In this document: positions 7,886 through 16,712 of the stretch, piece after piece
Layout: every line of letters begins with the position of its first letter
Position numbering within the stretch: position 1 is the first letter of the stretch
DNA from: Variovorax gracilis
Lineage (GTDB): Bacteria > Pseudomonadota > Gammaproteobacteria > Burkholderiales > Burkholderiaceae_C
Reading direction: 5' to 3'
DNA length: 32,109 nucleotides
NCBI RefSeq assembly: GCF_030317115.1
Contig: NZ_JASZYF010000046.1
Coordinates: forward strand, 1 to 32,109
The notes under the pieces: model-generated
Told to the model about the DNA's origin: nothing
Seen by the model: only the letters and a program-made list of their open reading frames with translations
The model's database searches: none
Position numbers and translations under genes: made by a program

Positions 7886-8533
7886 TCAAGAGGCGCTCCC
7901 TATTTGCCCTCTCCCTTCCCGAATCTCGCGGCGCATGAACTCTGCCGCATCTGGCGACAGCGTCAAAGTCGCCAGACAAATAAGGTCGCCCACTTGAAAG
8001 CCTGGGATGGAGTAGTACTGCTCGTACTTCTTCAGCCCTGGGTCTGCGCCGACCATCTCCAGCGTGAGCATGCTTTCGGAAAGCATGTACTTCATCAACC
8101 GCGCAGGCGCGCAATTCCCTGCCGTGACAAACGTCTTGGAGGTGCGCTCAAGGTAGCCGATGGGCACCTTCTCATGTGCCTCAATGCGACTATCGGGGTA
8201 TCGCTGCTTCAGATGTACGTAGCCTGAAGACGTGTGCAGCTTGATGTCAGGTCCGCCCCGCCTTTCGTGAACCACTCGGATGATTGCCGTGTCTTCGGCC
8301 GTTGCGTGCCAGTTCTTCTGCTCCAGCCGAGAGGCGTGAATCAGGCCATATGTGAGCGTGGCCGTCTCCTCAGCCAGCAGGGCGTGCAGCGCGGTCACAA
8401 CCCGTTGGTCATCCGGATCGGCGCTGGCAAAAGCCGGCGTGCCCCATACACGCCTCGGATAGAAGAGGTCGTAGATCAGGTCGAGCGGATCCTCTTCATC
8501 GTCTTGCCTGCCTGGCTCTCGTGCGCTGTTCAT
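7886..8533 (-). CDS. Hypothetical cytoplasmic protein, 215 aa
   Basis: Begins MNSAREPGRQDDEEDPLDLI and has no signal peptide or membrane segment. Composition and codon use are regular over the whole length: YDLFYPRRVWGTPAFASADP, a helix ADPDDQRVVTALHALLAEET, a beta-rich middle (TAIIRVVHERRGGPDIKLHT, GYVHLKQRYPD), and a final helix LSPDAAEFMRREIREG. I do not recognise the family. It is about 250 bp upstream of, and convergent with nothing in, the ligase-like gene 8781-10151, which runs on the same strand; both could be co-transcribed with 10245-10625 in order ligase then this gene. Confidence 0.6.
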   Translation of the reverse strand: MNSAREPGRQDDEEDPLDLIYDLFYPRRVWGTPAFASADPDDQRVVTALHALLAEETATLTYGLIHASRLEQKNWHATAEDTAIIRVVHERRGGPDIKLHTSSGYVHLKQRYPDSRIEAHEKVPIGYLERTSKTFVTAGNCAPARLMKYMLSESMLTLEMVGADPGLKKYEQYYSIPGFQVGDLICLATLTLSPDAAEFMRREIREGRGQIGSAS

Positions 8534-8780
8534 CTGGCTCTCCGCGTTCGCGGTGTGATTCCGGACGTCCGGGATGGACTATCCCCCTTCCTCTGGCGTT
8601 CGTCCAATCTCGGCGGCTTGACTCTGCACGATGCGGCGCACGCGTGGTCGGGTGCAAGCCTGGCCGGGTCTTTTGCCGATCTCCTGGAGCCGGATGCCAT
8701 CGACGAGATGCTGCGCTTCTTCGAGACCCAAGCACGCAGAAGTCTGCATCGAGCGAGGTTGCTGCCAGCACGCTCGCCCT

Positions 8781-10151
8781 TCACAGGGCAACAACCCGCT
8801 GCACTTTGCCGCTGCGACCTCGGCGCCCCGCCTGACCGCTTTTACAATGGATGTGGACGCCGTGCGCGCCCTGTTGCACCAGAAAGTCCGACAACGCTGC
8901 ACGCGCGCGCCGCAAGCTCGAATCGGCCCCCTTGCCAAGCAGCCCCGTGCGCAGCAGCAGGCGGCAAGGCCCTTGTTGTTCCAGCTGGAAGTCGAATAGA
9001 CCGGCGGCGTCCTCGAGCACCGTGCTCAGGGCAAGCGGCAAGATTTGAACCGTCGGCGCGCCTCGACCCAGTTGCAGCGTGTCGTCGTTGCGGCCCTGGA
9101 CATCGATGACCGGATGATGTGAGCCGCACGCACAGACCGCAGCGTGCAAGGTCACGCGGTCTGCGAGGTCGTAGCGGATCAGTGGCTGCACATGGTTGGC
9201 GAGGTTGGTCAGCAGGGTGGTCGCACCGGCCTCCCCCGCCGGCACTTCGCGGCCACGGTCGTCGACGGCTTCGAGGATCGCCCAGTCGCTGTTCAAATGC
9301 AGGTTGCCGCAAAGGCATTCGAACGCAAGAGGAAGGAATTCCGAGGCGCCGCAGCTGTTGATCACGCGGCAGTTCAAAGCCTCTTGCACATGTTCGCGCG
9401 CCGCCGCCGAAAGGTCTTCACCGCCCGTCCACACTTCGCGCGGCACTGCGTCGAGACGTCCGGCAAGTCGCTCCTGCGCCAACAGCACAGCCACGCTGGG
9501 ATAGGTGGCAATCACGGCGGGCGCCAACGCGTTGAGCTCTGCAACCAAGTCGTCTGCACGCTGCAGGAACGAGATGCTTTGCAGGCGGCCCTTGAGGGCC
9601 GGGTTCAAGCGACGCAAGCGCTCCATCGACACCCAGCTCGCGAAATGTCCGCCTGTCGCGCCGACGAAGGCAACGCGTTCGCCGACGGACCACGGATTCG
9701 CCGTGCGCCGCAGCGCGGGTCCGCGCCAGAATCCGAGCGCGTCGTACACCGCCATGGCCTTGGCATCCTGCGCGAAAACCGCTGGCTGGCCGCTGCTGCC
9801 CGAACTTTCCCACACCACGTAGCGGTCCAGGAACGGATCCGCGATGCAGGATCGGTCGGAGGCGAATCGGCGCAGCGCATCCAGCCGAAGCGTCGGATCG
9901 GTGACCCAATCGTCGAACCGGGACATCAATTCAGCCTTGCGTGCGATCGGAAGATCACCGAGACGCCAATGTGCCGGATCACGACCGGCCAAGAGCTTGC
10001 GATAAAGCGCTGAGCCGCGGGCCGCTGAAGCCAGCAGGCTCGACAAGCGCTGTGCCCGTAGGCCAGCAATTGCCTGCGCGCTTGCATGCGTTGCCCAGCC
10101 GACGTCAGCGAAGACGCAGCTTGTTAGCCAGGGATCGAAGGGCGGCAGCAT
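8781..10151 (-). CDS. PaaK/CapK-like adenylate-forming ligase
   Basis: 456 aa. The ATP-binding loop ESSGSSGQPAVF (115-126) matches motif A3 of adenylate-forming enzymes in the phenylacetate-CoA ligase/CapK branch. CRVINSCGASEF (261-272) is the A5 region and LIRYDLADRV (324-333) corresponds to A7. The C-terminal subdomain begins near VIDVQGRNDDTLQL. The N-terminal part (SSLLASAARGSALYRKLL) matches the family's usual opening. These enzymes activate a carboxylate with ATP; the acyl acceptor and substrate cannot be read. A Cys-x-Cys-x5-His element (CACGSHH, about 340-346) next to A7 resembles a metal-binding knuckle seen in some family members. No other paa catabolic gene is nearby, so a standard phenylacetate role is unlikely. 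Confidence 0.8.
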   Translation of the reverse strand: MLPPFDPWLTSCVFADVGWATHASAQAIAGLRAQRLSSLLASAARGSALYRKLLAGRDPAHWRLGDLPIARKAELMSRFDDWVTDPTLRLDALRRFASDRSCIADPFLDRYVVWESSGSSGQPAVFAQDAKAMAVYDALGFWRGPALRRTANPWSVGERVAFVGATGGHFASWVSMERLRRLNPALKGRLQSISFLQRADDLVAELNALAPAVIATYPSVAVLLAQERLAGRLDAVPREVWTGGEDLSAAAREHVQEALNCRVINSCGASEFLPLAFECLCGNLHLNSDWAILEAVDDRGREVPAGEAGATTLLTNLANHVQPLIRYDLADRVTLHAAVCACGSHHPVIDVQGRNDDTLQLGRGAPTVQILPLALSTVLEDAAGLFDFQLEQQGPCRLLLRTGLLGKGADSSLRRARAALSDFLVQQGAHGVHIHCKSGQAGRRGRSGKVQRVVAL

Positions 10152-10244
10152 AGTGAGGCAGGTAAGAGATATCGAAGATGTCGTGTCGGCGACCGTGGAA
10201 CGCGGGAGGGCCGGCGTGCTGACCGCGTCGCAGCAAGGGGCGCT

Positions 10245-10625
10245 CTACGTGCATTTGGCGTGCCTGCTCAGGCAGTACTGAAAGAACGCCTCCAGCTCTG
10301 TGGACTTGTCAAACACCCGGTCTGCGCCGGCATCCCTGAATGCGATGCGCGTGGCTTGCGTGGGATAGTTGGTAAGAACGACCACGCGCTGGTTGGGCTC
10401 GCGACCGTCGCACCACCGCACGACGCCGACGCCGGTGCCTTCTTTCAGGAAGAAATCGACGACGGCCAGATCCCACATCCCCTTGTGATGAGACAGCCAA
10501 CTGATCGCTTCATCCTCGGATTCGGCGGTGGCGATGACGTTTGCGGATCCCAGCTCTTCGAGGGCGGGGATCAGATTCGTTCTGATTTGGATGTTGTCTT
10601 CGACGAGAAAAACGGAGATGGTCAT
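10245..10625 (-). CDS. Single-domain response regulator
   Basis: 126 aa from the ATG at 10625, with an AGGGA ribosome site about 8 bp upstream. The receiver-domain residues are all present: acidic pair Glu9/Asp10 (VFLVEDN), phospho-acceptor Asp57 (LAVVDFFLKEGTG), conserved Thr85 (VVVLTNYP) and Lys107 (RVFDKSTE). There is no output domain, so it resembles CheY/Spo0F-type regulators acting through protein contact. No histidine kinase is encoded in the window, so its partner is elsewhere. The final residues SRHAKCT are short for a linker, supporting a genuine stand-alone receiver. Confidence 0.9.
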   Translation of the reverse strand: MTISVFLVEDNIQIRTNLIPALEELGSANVIATAESEDEAISWLSHHKGMWDLAVVDFFLKEGTGVGVVRWCDGREPNQRVVVLTNYPTQATRIAFRDAGADRVFDKSTELEAFFQYCLSRHAKCT

Positions 10626-11149
10626 AGATGTCCCTGTAGAGTCCAAACTAAAGAGGCTCACGTCGGGCGCCCGTGGGCGCTTGGGCCCTATCGGCGTAGG
10701 CGCTTACGTCGTCGCGGAAATCCTCGAATGCCCTCGCGTCTGAGGACCGCCCGCGTAGATTCGATAGACAACACGAACCCTATGCTGCCGGTTTGACTCG
10801 CCGCTCCGCGGCGCCGCCCGGCTTCAAGCGTCGGCTTCCGCAATTCGAAGATGTCGACCTGCCTCTGGGGCCGTGCTGTTCGAACCCTGTGCCACGATCA
10901 CAAACGTGTGGTTTTCCGACGACCATCCGACCATCGTTCTACAGATATGTCCCGATGTTGAGACGGCGGTCAGCGCAGAGATCGCAATGGTCGCGTTCGG
11001 CGTCCCTGCGGCGACGTTGGCACTCGCGGACTATGAGGAGCCGAGCAGAACTGCGCCATGACCGAGCCAGCCTGCCCCCGCGGGGGATGGTTCCTTACAG
11101 CCCCGTGCTGACCGACCGCGCAGGGTGTCCTTTTGAAAGGAACCCAAGC
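10626..11149. other. Intergenic, 520 bp, with one weak small frame
   Basis: Contains the divergent promoter region between the response regulator and the DUF883-like gene. A 62-codon plus-strand frame starts at GTG 10873 (VLFEPCATITNVWFSDDHPT) and ends at 11061; its residues look protein-like (two beta segments, a helix) but the ribosome site is poor, so it is only a possible small gene. A good ribosome site, GAAAGGAA, lies at about 11135, just before the next gene. Confidence 0.4.
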
Positions 11150-11650
11150 ATGCCCGCTCCCAATCCCCCCGGAAACTATGGATCAGCCCCCGGCACGGCC
11201 GTTGAAGAGCTGTCGAAGGTGCACTCTGGTCCTGCCACCGCCAACAGCCGGCCGGTGGGGCCAAACTTTGGCCCCAGCTTGACCGATGCGCCCGAGCCTG
11301 AAGGAGACAAGGCCACGGCCGTCGTTACCACCGTTCGATCGTGGGCCCCGGAAGTCAATGGCGGGAGCACCGAAGGGCCTGCCGAGAGCAAGGCATCGCC
11401 ATCGAAGGCCGCCGGCGCCCCGGCGCGACAAGCTGTGGAGAGGGCGCTGGACGCGACCCACGGGTTCGCCAAGAGCTCTGTTGATGCCATAGACCGCAAG
11501 GTGCGTGACGTCAAGAAACAGTTCGAAAGCGCTCAGACCAGGACGACCGAATACATCAACGATGACCCTGTACGCGCGGTGAAATTCGCTGCCATCGGAG
11601 GCGCTGTGCTTTCCGCGGCGTTTGTGATGTTCGCGCGCCGCGGGCGCTAA
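11150..11650 (+). CDS. DUF883/ElaB-YqjD-like membrane-anchored protein
   Basis: 166 aa, starting at ATG 11150 behind GAAAGGAACCC. The first 75 residues are Pro/Gly/Ser-rich and probably disordered. From about 95 there is a helical stretch (ARQAVERALDATHGFAKSSV ... RKVRDVKKQFESAQTRTTEY), then the pattern Y-I-NDDPVRAVKFAAIGGAV followed by a short hydrophobic helix and a positively charged end (FARRGR). This is the layout of YqjD/ElaB proteins, which sit on the inner membrane by a C-terminal anchor and bind ribosomes in stationary phase. The long disordered N-terminus is unusual. Function here is inferred from family only. Confidence 0.7.
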   Translation: MPAPNPPGNYGSAPGTAVEELSKVHSGPATANSRPVGPNFGPSLTDAPEPEGDKATAVVTTVRSWAPEVNGGSTEGPAESKASPSKAAGAPARQAVERALDATHGFAKSSVDAIDRKVRDVKKQFESAQTRTTEYINDDPVRAVKFAAIGGAVLSAAFVMFARRGR

Positions 11651-11673
11651 ACGGGGCGCCATGCGTACGCTCC

Positions 11674-12315
11674 ATGAACAGCGCGCTCTTTGGCGGAAGG
11701 TTGGCGACGCAATGGATCACCATGCCCAGCCCTGCAACCTCGTCACGAGGCGAATCCTCGGTCGCGCCGCTCGCAGTTGTCGCCACCACCGAGGCTGAGA
11801 CGCGTGCGGCACTTTTAGAGGCGGAAGAAGCCAAACCAGGCGAGGCGCGTGCGACCGCGGTCGCGGTTTCAGTGGATGACTCTGCGGAGACAGCGCCCGC
11901 CGGCGCCTGCCCGGACCCACTGGCAGATGCCTACGCAGCTTGGAAGGAGGCCGTGGCCAGGCAGGCCGCAATGATGAGGGCGGTCATGTCCGGCGCAGTG
12001 TTCGATGTCGAAACGATGGAACTGCAACTCGGCGAGATCGACGTTCTCCAGGCGGTTTGGATGGAAATGGCCAGTGCGGTCGGTTGCGTCACGATGCGCG
12101 CTGATTCCGTGCCGGTTAGGAGCAAGGCAGAGGCGAATGGCCGTAACGAGCTACATCTAGGCGCGGCCCCGTTGTCCTGGTTAGGCATTCGTTCATGGCT
12201 GACAAAGGTGATCATGCAGGCCGGCGGCCGACGCGAACGCGGACACGGCGGCTTTCATAGCAGCCTCGCAGGTACCTTGGGTCGGGATGAAGTCGAATCG
12301 AGTCCTAAGTATTGA
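11674..12315 (+). CDS. Hypothetical protein, 213 aa
   Basis: The first possible start is 11674; an alternative at 11722 (MPSPATSSRGESS) is nearly as likely. Residues up to about 80 are Ala/Thr/Glu-rich and low in complexity. A conserved-looking helical core follows: DPLADAYAAWKEAVARQAAM, then GAVFDVETMELQLGEIDVLQ and AVWMEMASAVGCVTMRAD. The tail after residue 150 (many Arg/Gly/His) has a different composition and could reflect a late frameshift. No recognised family. It follows the DUF883-like gene by only 23 bp, so the two are probably co-transcribed. Confidence 0.5.
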   Translation: MNSALFGGRLATQWITMPSPATSSRGESSVAPLAVVATTEAETRAALLEAEEAKPGEARATAVAVSVDDSAETAPAGACPDPLADAYAAWKEAVARQAAMMRAVMSGAVFDVETMELQLGEIDVLQAVWMEMASAVGCVTMRADSVPVRSKAEANGRNELHLGAAPLSWLGIRSWLTKVIMQAGGRRERGHGGFHSSLAGTLGRDEVESSPKY

Positions 12316-12552
12316 GACGTTACGCTGCTGGATAGCAGTGCGAAGCAAAACGAGAATGGGGCATCCGCACAGCGGAGGCACGTAACGGACCTGACGGGGA
12401 CGACTCTGCATGCCATGCCTGGCCCGAACCAAGGCAGCAGCTCAGAGAGCTCCGATGAGCCGCATGTCACCAGGGCCCGCTCGCGCGCGCCACCTACGTC
12501 GGACTGTGAAGACAACCCACGCGGATAGATATGGCGCCGGCTAAGGTGAATC

Positions 12553-13191
12553 ATGACAGTGACTAAACCGCCCTTCGACTTGCGTGCGCTGGCCTTCAAC
12601 TGCAGCCTGAAGTCGCCCGAACAACCGTCTTCGACCGCCGTGATGCTTGGCCACGTGCGCGAGGCGCTGGCGCTGCACGGCGTTGATTGCGAGATCGTCA
12701 GCGCCGCGGGCTTCAACATCCTGCCCGGCGTGCGCTCGGATGAAGGTCTGGGCGACGACTGGCCGGCACTGCGCGCGAAGGTGATTGCATCGGACATCGT
12801 CATCATCGGATCGCCGATTTGGATCGGCCAGCCCAGCAGCGTGGCCAAGCGCGTGCTCGAACGCATGGATGCCTTCCTGTCCGAGGCCGGCGAAGATGGG
12901 CGCATGCCCTCTTATGGTCGCGTTGGCGCCGCCGCGGTGGTGGGCAACGAGGACGGCGCACACCACGTTGGCGCCGAGATCTACCAGGCGCTCAACGACC
13001 TGGGCTTCACGCTGGCTGCCAACGCGCTGACCTACTGGGTCGGCGAGGCGCGCACTGGCCGAGAGTACCGAGACCTAGCGCCGGTGCCAGAATCCACTGC
13101 CGACGCCACGCGGATGATGGTTCGCAATGCGGTGCACCTGGCCCGGCTGCTCAAGAATGCGCCCTATCCGGGCAAGGATGTGGGGGCGTGA
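12553..13191 (+). CDS. NAD(P)H-dependent FMN reductase / flavodoxin-fold protein
   Basis: 212 aa. The start of the flavodoxin fold is visible as LRALAFNCSLKSPEQPSSTA (10-29), the phosphate-binding loop after the first strand. The second signature IVIIGSPIWIGQPSSVAKRV (81-100) matches the NADPH-dependent FMN reductase family (Pfam FMN_red), in which the SPIW-G-PS segment binds the isoalloxazine ring. A third element, GAAAVVGNEDGAHH, follows strand 4. Such proteins are soluble quinone, azo or nitro reductases. No operon partner is apparent; the next gene starts about 460 bp later. Confidence 0.85.
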   Translation: MTVTKPPFDLRALAFNCSLKSPEQPSSTAVMLGHVREALALHGVDCEIVSAAGFNILPGVRSDEGLGDDWPALRAKVIASDIVIIGSPIWIGQPSSVAKRVLERMDAFLSEAGEDGRMPSYGRVGAAAVVGNEDGAHHVGAEIYQALNDLGFTLAANALTYWVGEARTGREYRDLAPVPESTADATRMMVRNAVHLARLLKNAPYPGKDVGA

Positions 13192-13649
13192 TCTCATCGG
13201 CGGGCACATCCTGAGCGTGTGAAGGCAACGCCCATTCGACGAGCGTGGATACGGTCAGGGACGGAACCCAAAATACGGCAACCACTTCGCCTGACCGCTC
13301 CGATCTTTTGGTCCATATTTACCCTGAATGCCGTGCTCTGCGTCTTCATCATTTCAGGGATCATCTACGCTCGCTTCGGCACATGGTGACCGGTCAGCGG
13401 CGTTTCGTCCTCCGTCGTTCCGATGAGGCTGAGGCGGGTGTCTTTCAGAAAGGCTCGCTGACGGGTTGGTGAATGTCCACCTCCGACTGCGGATTCAACC
13501 GGTCGATGCAACATGGGCGACCATTGTCGATTGCTATGGTGCTGGGATCCAATCTCACGATGACCGCACACGCGTCGCGAAGAAGGCGACATCCAGCGCA
13601 TAAGAACACTGGTCGGGCCATTCGTTGCCGACGGCATCCGGGACGAGGT
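13192..13649. other. Intergenic region upstream of the CadC-like regulator
   Basis: About 460 bp. It holds a solitary 25-bp copy of an IS30-type terminal repeat at 13488-13512 (see separate entry). The regulator's frame is open upstream to ATG 13473, but that part reads through the IS end and is Arg/His-rich, unlike a protein N-terminus. No other gene is seen. Confidence 0.5.
13488..13512 (+). repeat. Solo IS30-type terminal repeat
   Basis: These 25 bases are identical to 29970-29994, the left end of the IS30-derived element, and match 22 of 25 with the inverted copy at 30597-30621. The core is GGATTCAACCGGTCG. No transposase sequence adjoins it here. IS30-family elements are known to insert next to sequences resembling their own ends, so this could be a remnant end, a small deletion scar or a target site. 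Confidence 0.7.
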
Positions 13650-15419
13650 GTGAGCAATCCAGCGCTGAATGTTGCGGCGGGCAATTCCGCCGGACGCCCG
13701 TCCGGTGAGCGGACCCTCGCGTTCGACGAGTTTCGATTCGACCCGGCCCGTCAGGAGCTTGTCGCCAGCCTCGGTGAGAAAGTCGCCCTCACGCCCAAGG
13801 CGTTGACCCTGCTGCAGTACATGCTGGCCAACGCCGGTCGAGTGCTCTCCAAGGACGAGTTGATGCGCGTCCTCTGGGGCGAAGTCGTTGTCACCGACGA
13901 CTCGCTCGTGCAGTGTGTCAAGGACCTGCGCACAGCTTTGGGCAGTAAGGGACAGCAACTGATCACCACGCTGCCGCGGCGCGGCTACATGTTCGACGTG
14001 GAGGTACGGGAGCCGGCCGCGAAGGATGCTCCCACGCCGCCGCCGCCGCCGGCGCCGGCTCTGCAGGCGCCTGCGCCTGCCGGCGGCACGAGGTCCTCGT
14101 GGGCTCGCGGGCTCCTCTTAGGTGTCGTCCTGCTTCTGGGCGTGTTGATCGGCGCCGGCGCGGTGTGGAAGCGCGAATCCGATGGGCGCGTCAGCATCGA
14201 CGACGAAATTCGCAAGCGCCGCTCGGTGGCGGTTCTTGCCTTCATCGACAGCCAGGGAGGCGCCAACGGCTCGACGCTTGGCCTGGACCTGGCCGACGTG
14301 GTCGGCAGCCAATTGGTACGCGCCGGCATACGGGTCATCGGCCGGGCAGCGACCGTGCGGCAAGATCCGGCAGAACCGCAGTTCGAGCGCATCGGGCAAG
14401 AGCAAGGCGTGCGATACGTCCTGGCCGGCAGGATCAACCGAGCAGACGGCAAGACCTCGGTCGACACCTATCTGACCGAGATCGGCACGGGTGCGGTTTA
14501 CCGGCTGACAGAGGGGGAATTCAATTCCGATGCGGACGCCACGCGCCCGCAGTTCGGCCGTCAAGTCCTCATTGCCCTGCAGTCGCGCTACTACGAGATC
14601 GAGGTATCCAAGGCGCGCGAGTCCCGGCGCAGCATCAGCCCGGTAGACCGGCTGGCGCTGGCCTGGCACGACCTGGATCGTGGAAGATCAAGGGCCGATC
14701 TGGAAAGCGCGCGGCGTCACCTCGAGGCGGCCACCCTGTCGGATCCGTACTCCGTGGAGGCCATGCTGGCGCTGGGCGTGAGCCACCTGAGCGAGTTCTA
14801 TTCGTTCTACAGCGCCTCTCCGCAAGCGACGCTGGAGCAAGCCGAGCAGATTCTCAAGCGCGCCTTGGAACTGGCGCCTGACAACACGCAAGTGCTGTCG
14901 GCGTGGGCTGAAGTGCTGATGCTGCACGAGCGAGAGGACGAGGCGATGTGGGTTTGGAGGCGTGCCCTGGATGTCGAATCAGAGAACCCTGTCACCAGCT
15001 TGCGGATTGCCGGCGCGCTGGTGCGGCAGGGACGTGCCGAGGAGGCGCAGCGGCATCTGCAGAAAGTCACGGACCTGCGGCCGTTTCAGAACCGCCGCCA
15101 GCAGAGTTTGAATCAGATCTTGGCAGAAGCAGCACTCGCCACCGGGCGCGACGAGGAGGCCTATCGCATTCTCAAGCAATGGGCTGCGGAGTTCCCGAGT
15201 AGCGCGCGGCCTCATCTGCTGATGGCGGCAATCGACGCGCTGAAGGGTCGGGATCAATCCGCCCTCGATCACATGGCCATTTTTCGGGCGGCGCACCCGC
15301 TCGCAAGCCTTCGCCATGTGGCGCAGGTCTACCCGTCCACCGATCCGCAGTTCCTTGCCCAGCGCGAACGGCTGCTCGACGGGCTTCGAAAGGCGGGACT
15401 ACCCGACGGAGGCAACTGA
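13650..15419 (+). CDS. CadC/ToxR-type membrane-bound transcription regulator with TPRs
   Basis: 589 aa if started at GTG 13650, chosen because upstream codons are not protein-like. Residues 22-119 form an OmpR/PhoB-type winged helix (LTPKALTLLQYMLANAGRVL, then LMRVLWGEVVVTDDSLVQCV, and TLPRRGYMFDVEV). A Pro-rich linker (127-143) leads to a single membrane helix at about 152-173. The periplasmic part begins with a FlgO/adenylate-cyclase-associated-like segment (RRSVAVLAFIDSQG ... LADVVGSQLVRAGIRVIGRA), followed by several TPR-like repeats (about 330-560). In this family the outer domain senses a signal and the cytoplasmic domain binds DNA without a kinase. It lies 5 bp before a secreted hydrolase gene, its likely target and co-transcribed partner. 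Confidence 0.85.
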   Translation: MSNPALNVAAGNSAGRPSGERTLAFDEFRFDPARQELVASLGEKVALTPKALTLLQYMLANAGRVLSKDELMRVLWGEVVVTDDSLVQCVKDLRTALGSKGQQLITTLPRRGYMFDVEVREPAAKDAPTPPPPPAPALQAPAPAGGTRSSWARGLLLGVVLLLGVLIGAGAVWKRESDGRVSIDDEIRKRRSVAVLAFIDSQGGANGSTLGLDLADVVGSQLVRAGIRVIGRAATVRQDPAEPQFERIGQEQGVRYVLAGRINRADGKTSVDTYLTEIGTGAVYRLTEGEFNSDADATRPQFGRQVLIALQSRYYEIEVSKARESRRSISPVDRLALAWHDLDRGRSRADLESARRHLEAATLSDPYSVEAMLALGVSHLSEFYSFYSASPQATLEQAEQILKRALELAPDNTQVLSAWAEVLMLHEREDEAMWVWRRALDVESENPVTSLRIAGALVRQGRAEEAQRHLQKVTDLRPFQNRRQQSLNQILAEAALATGRDEEAYRILKQWAAEFPSSARPHLLMAAIDALKGRDQSALDHMAIFRAAHPLASLRHVAQVYPSTDPQFLAQRERLLDGLRKAGLPDGGN

Positions 15420-15424
15420 AGAAC

Positions 15425-16435
15425 ATGGCGAAAACCTACACCCGGCAGACGGCGCGCCTGATCCTCGCACTCCTGTGTGTCGCCGCGAGCGCTGAACTCC
15501 AGGCACAGCACGGGCCGCAGACCAGCGCCTGGTCGTACTTCACGCCCGAAGACATCCACATGCCGCCCAAGGGGGACAAGGTCGTCACCATCGTGTCCCC
15601 ACTGCCTGGCAATGGCGACACCCCCGTGCCAGGGGTCTTCTTCTTGCCCGTGGGCACGCCGCGCGGTGCTGTTGTCATCGTCAACGCGCCGGGCGGATGG
15701 ACCAACGCGCGTGAAGGTCACTTCGGCCGCTCGCTCAGTTCGGCCGGGTACATCGTGCTGGCCATCGACAGCAACGGCCCGCGGGGCGCCGGCAATACCC
15801 TGATCGACCACACTCGCATGAGCTTTTCCGCGCAACTGCGCGATGCCTACGCAGCCAGGCGACACCTCCTGGCCAATGGAATAGCCGCGGACCGTATCGC
15901 CATCATGGGAACAAGCCGCGGCGGCACCATCGCGCTGATGGCGGCCGACCGAACTTTTCTGCCGGAGGAAAGCGAACGCTTCGCCTTGGCCATCGCCGTC
16001 ACACCGGTGTGCATCTTCCATCCGCGCACCCCCAAGCCGACGTACGAGATCTTCATCGGCGCAGGTGAAAAGGACGAATACGCCAGTACGCAAAGCTGCC
16101 AGGACTTGGCCAAGGCCTATGCGACGGCCGGCGGCGTGGCCAAGTTCAAGGTCTACGCCGGCGCCTCCAACGGGTTTGACGGGCATCCGGCCATGGTGCG
16201 AAGGATCCGGGAGCCTTTTGCCGAGACCTTCGTGGATTGCAAGGTAGTCGTCGAACCGGATGGCCTCTTCGCATTTGACGGCCGCTCGTTCACCGACGCG
16301 CAATACATCCCCATGCTCCAGGAGATGCGCAAGACATGCATGGGCAAGGGGGGCTCTGCGTGGACGAACCTCACTCAGAAGGCCAACGTCACGCTGGAGA
16401 TCATCAACTTCCTCGACGGAAGCTTCCGCAAGTGA
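15425..16435 (+). CDS. Secreted dienelactone-hydrolase-like alpha/beta hydrolase
   Basis: 336 aa with an N-terminal signal peptide (TARLILALLCVAASAELQAQ, cleavage near 28). The nucleophile elbow is GTSRGG with Ser164; Asp217 in GAGEKDEYAS and His254 in NGFDGHPA sit at the expected spacing for the catalytic triad. GPRGAGNTLIDHTRMSF near 118-134 is close to the pattern of dienelactone hydrolase family members that carry a conserved insertion. Substrate unknown; probably an ester in the periplasm. Starts 5 bp after the regulator's stop, so it is expressed with it. Six cysteines, including one near the C-terminus, allow disulphides after export. Confidence 0.85.
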   Translation: MAKTYTRQTARLILALLCVAASAELQAQHGPQTSAWSYFTPEDIHMPPKGDKVVTIVSPLPGNGDTPVPGVFFLPVGTPRGAVVIVNAPGGWTNAREGHFGRSLSSAGYIVLAIDSNGPRGAGNTLIDHTRMSFSAQLRDAYAARRHLLANGIAADRIAIMGTSRGGTIALMAADRTFLPEESERFALAIAVTPVCIFHPRTPKPTYEIFIGAGEKDEYASTQSCQDLAKAYATAGGVAKFKVYAGASNGFDGHPAMVRRIREPFAETFVDCKVVVEPDGLFAFDGRSFTDAQYIPMLQEMRKTCMGKGGSAWTNLTQKANVTLEIINFLDGSFRK

Positions 16436-16712
16436 GGGCATAGAGAAGATCCGTAACGGCGCCGAAGGCTTGTCCTCGGCAAAAAGTCAGCGAGTTCGGC
16501 AAATCCTCAGCAAAACCTCGGCGGCAAGTCGTGGAGATGGATGCAAGGTTGGATAGCTTTGGCGCTCCGGCCCGCTTGGCGAGGCGTCAGGACCGGAAAC
16601 CGCGCCACCACTGGAATGTTGGACGAGACCCAGGCCCAGACTGTATTTGCTTCGCTCGTCGCCTCATGACGGCGTTCGTCGCAAACCGCGCCCATGCTAG
16701 GAGGAGTCTTCG

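Noticed and set aside
9144..10013. 289-codon plus-strand frame opposite the PaaK-like ligase
   Set aside because: No start signal or family motif; the minus strand has ordered adenylation motifs.
14030..14095. CCG/GCC-rich stretch in the regulator gene as a repeat element
   Set aside because: It encodes the Pro/Ala linker between the winged helix and the membrane helix; the units are irregular.
15329..16441. 370-codon minus-strand frame opposite the secreted hydrolase
   Set aside because: The plus strand carries a signal peptide and a complete catalytic triad, so the opposite frame is a shadow.
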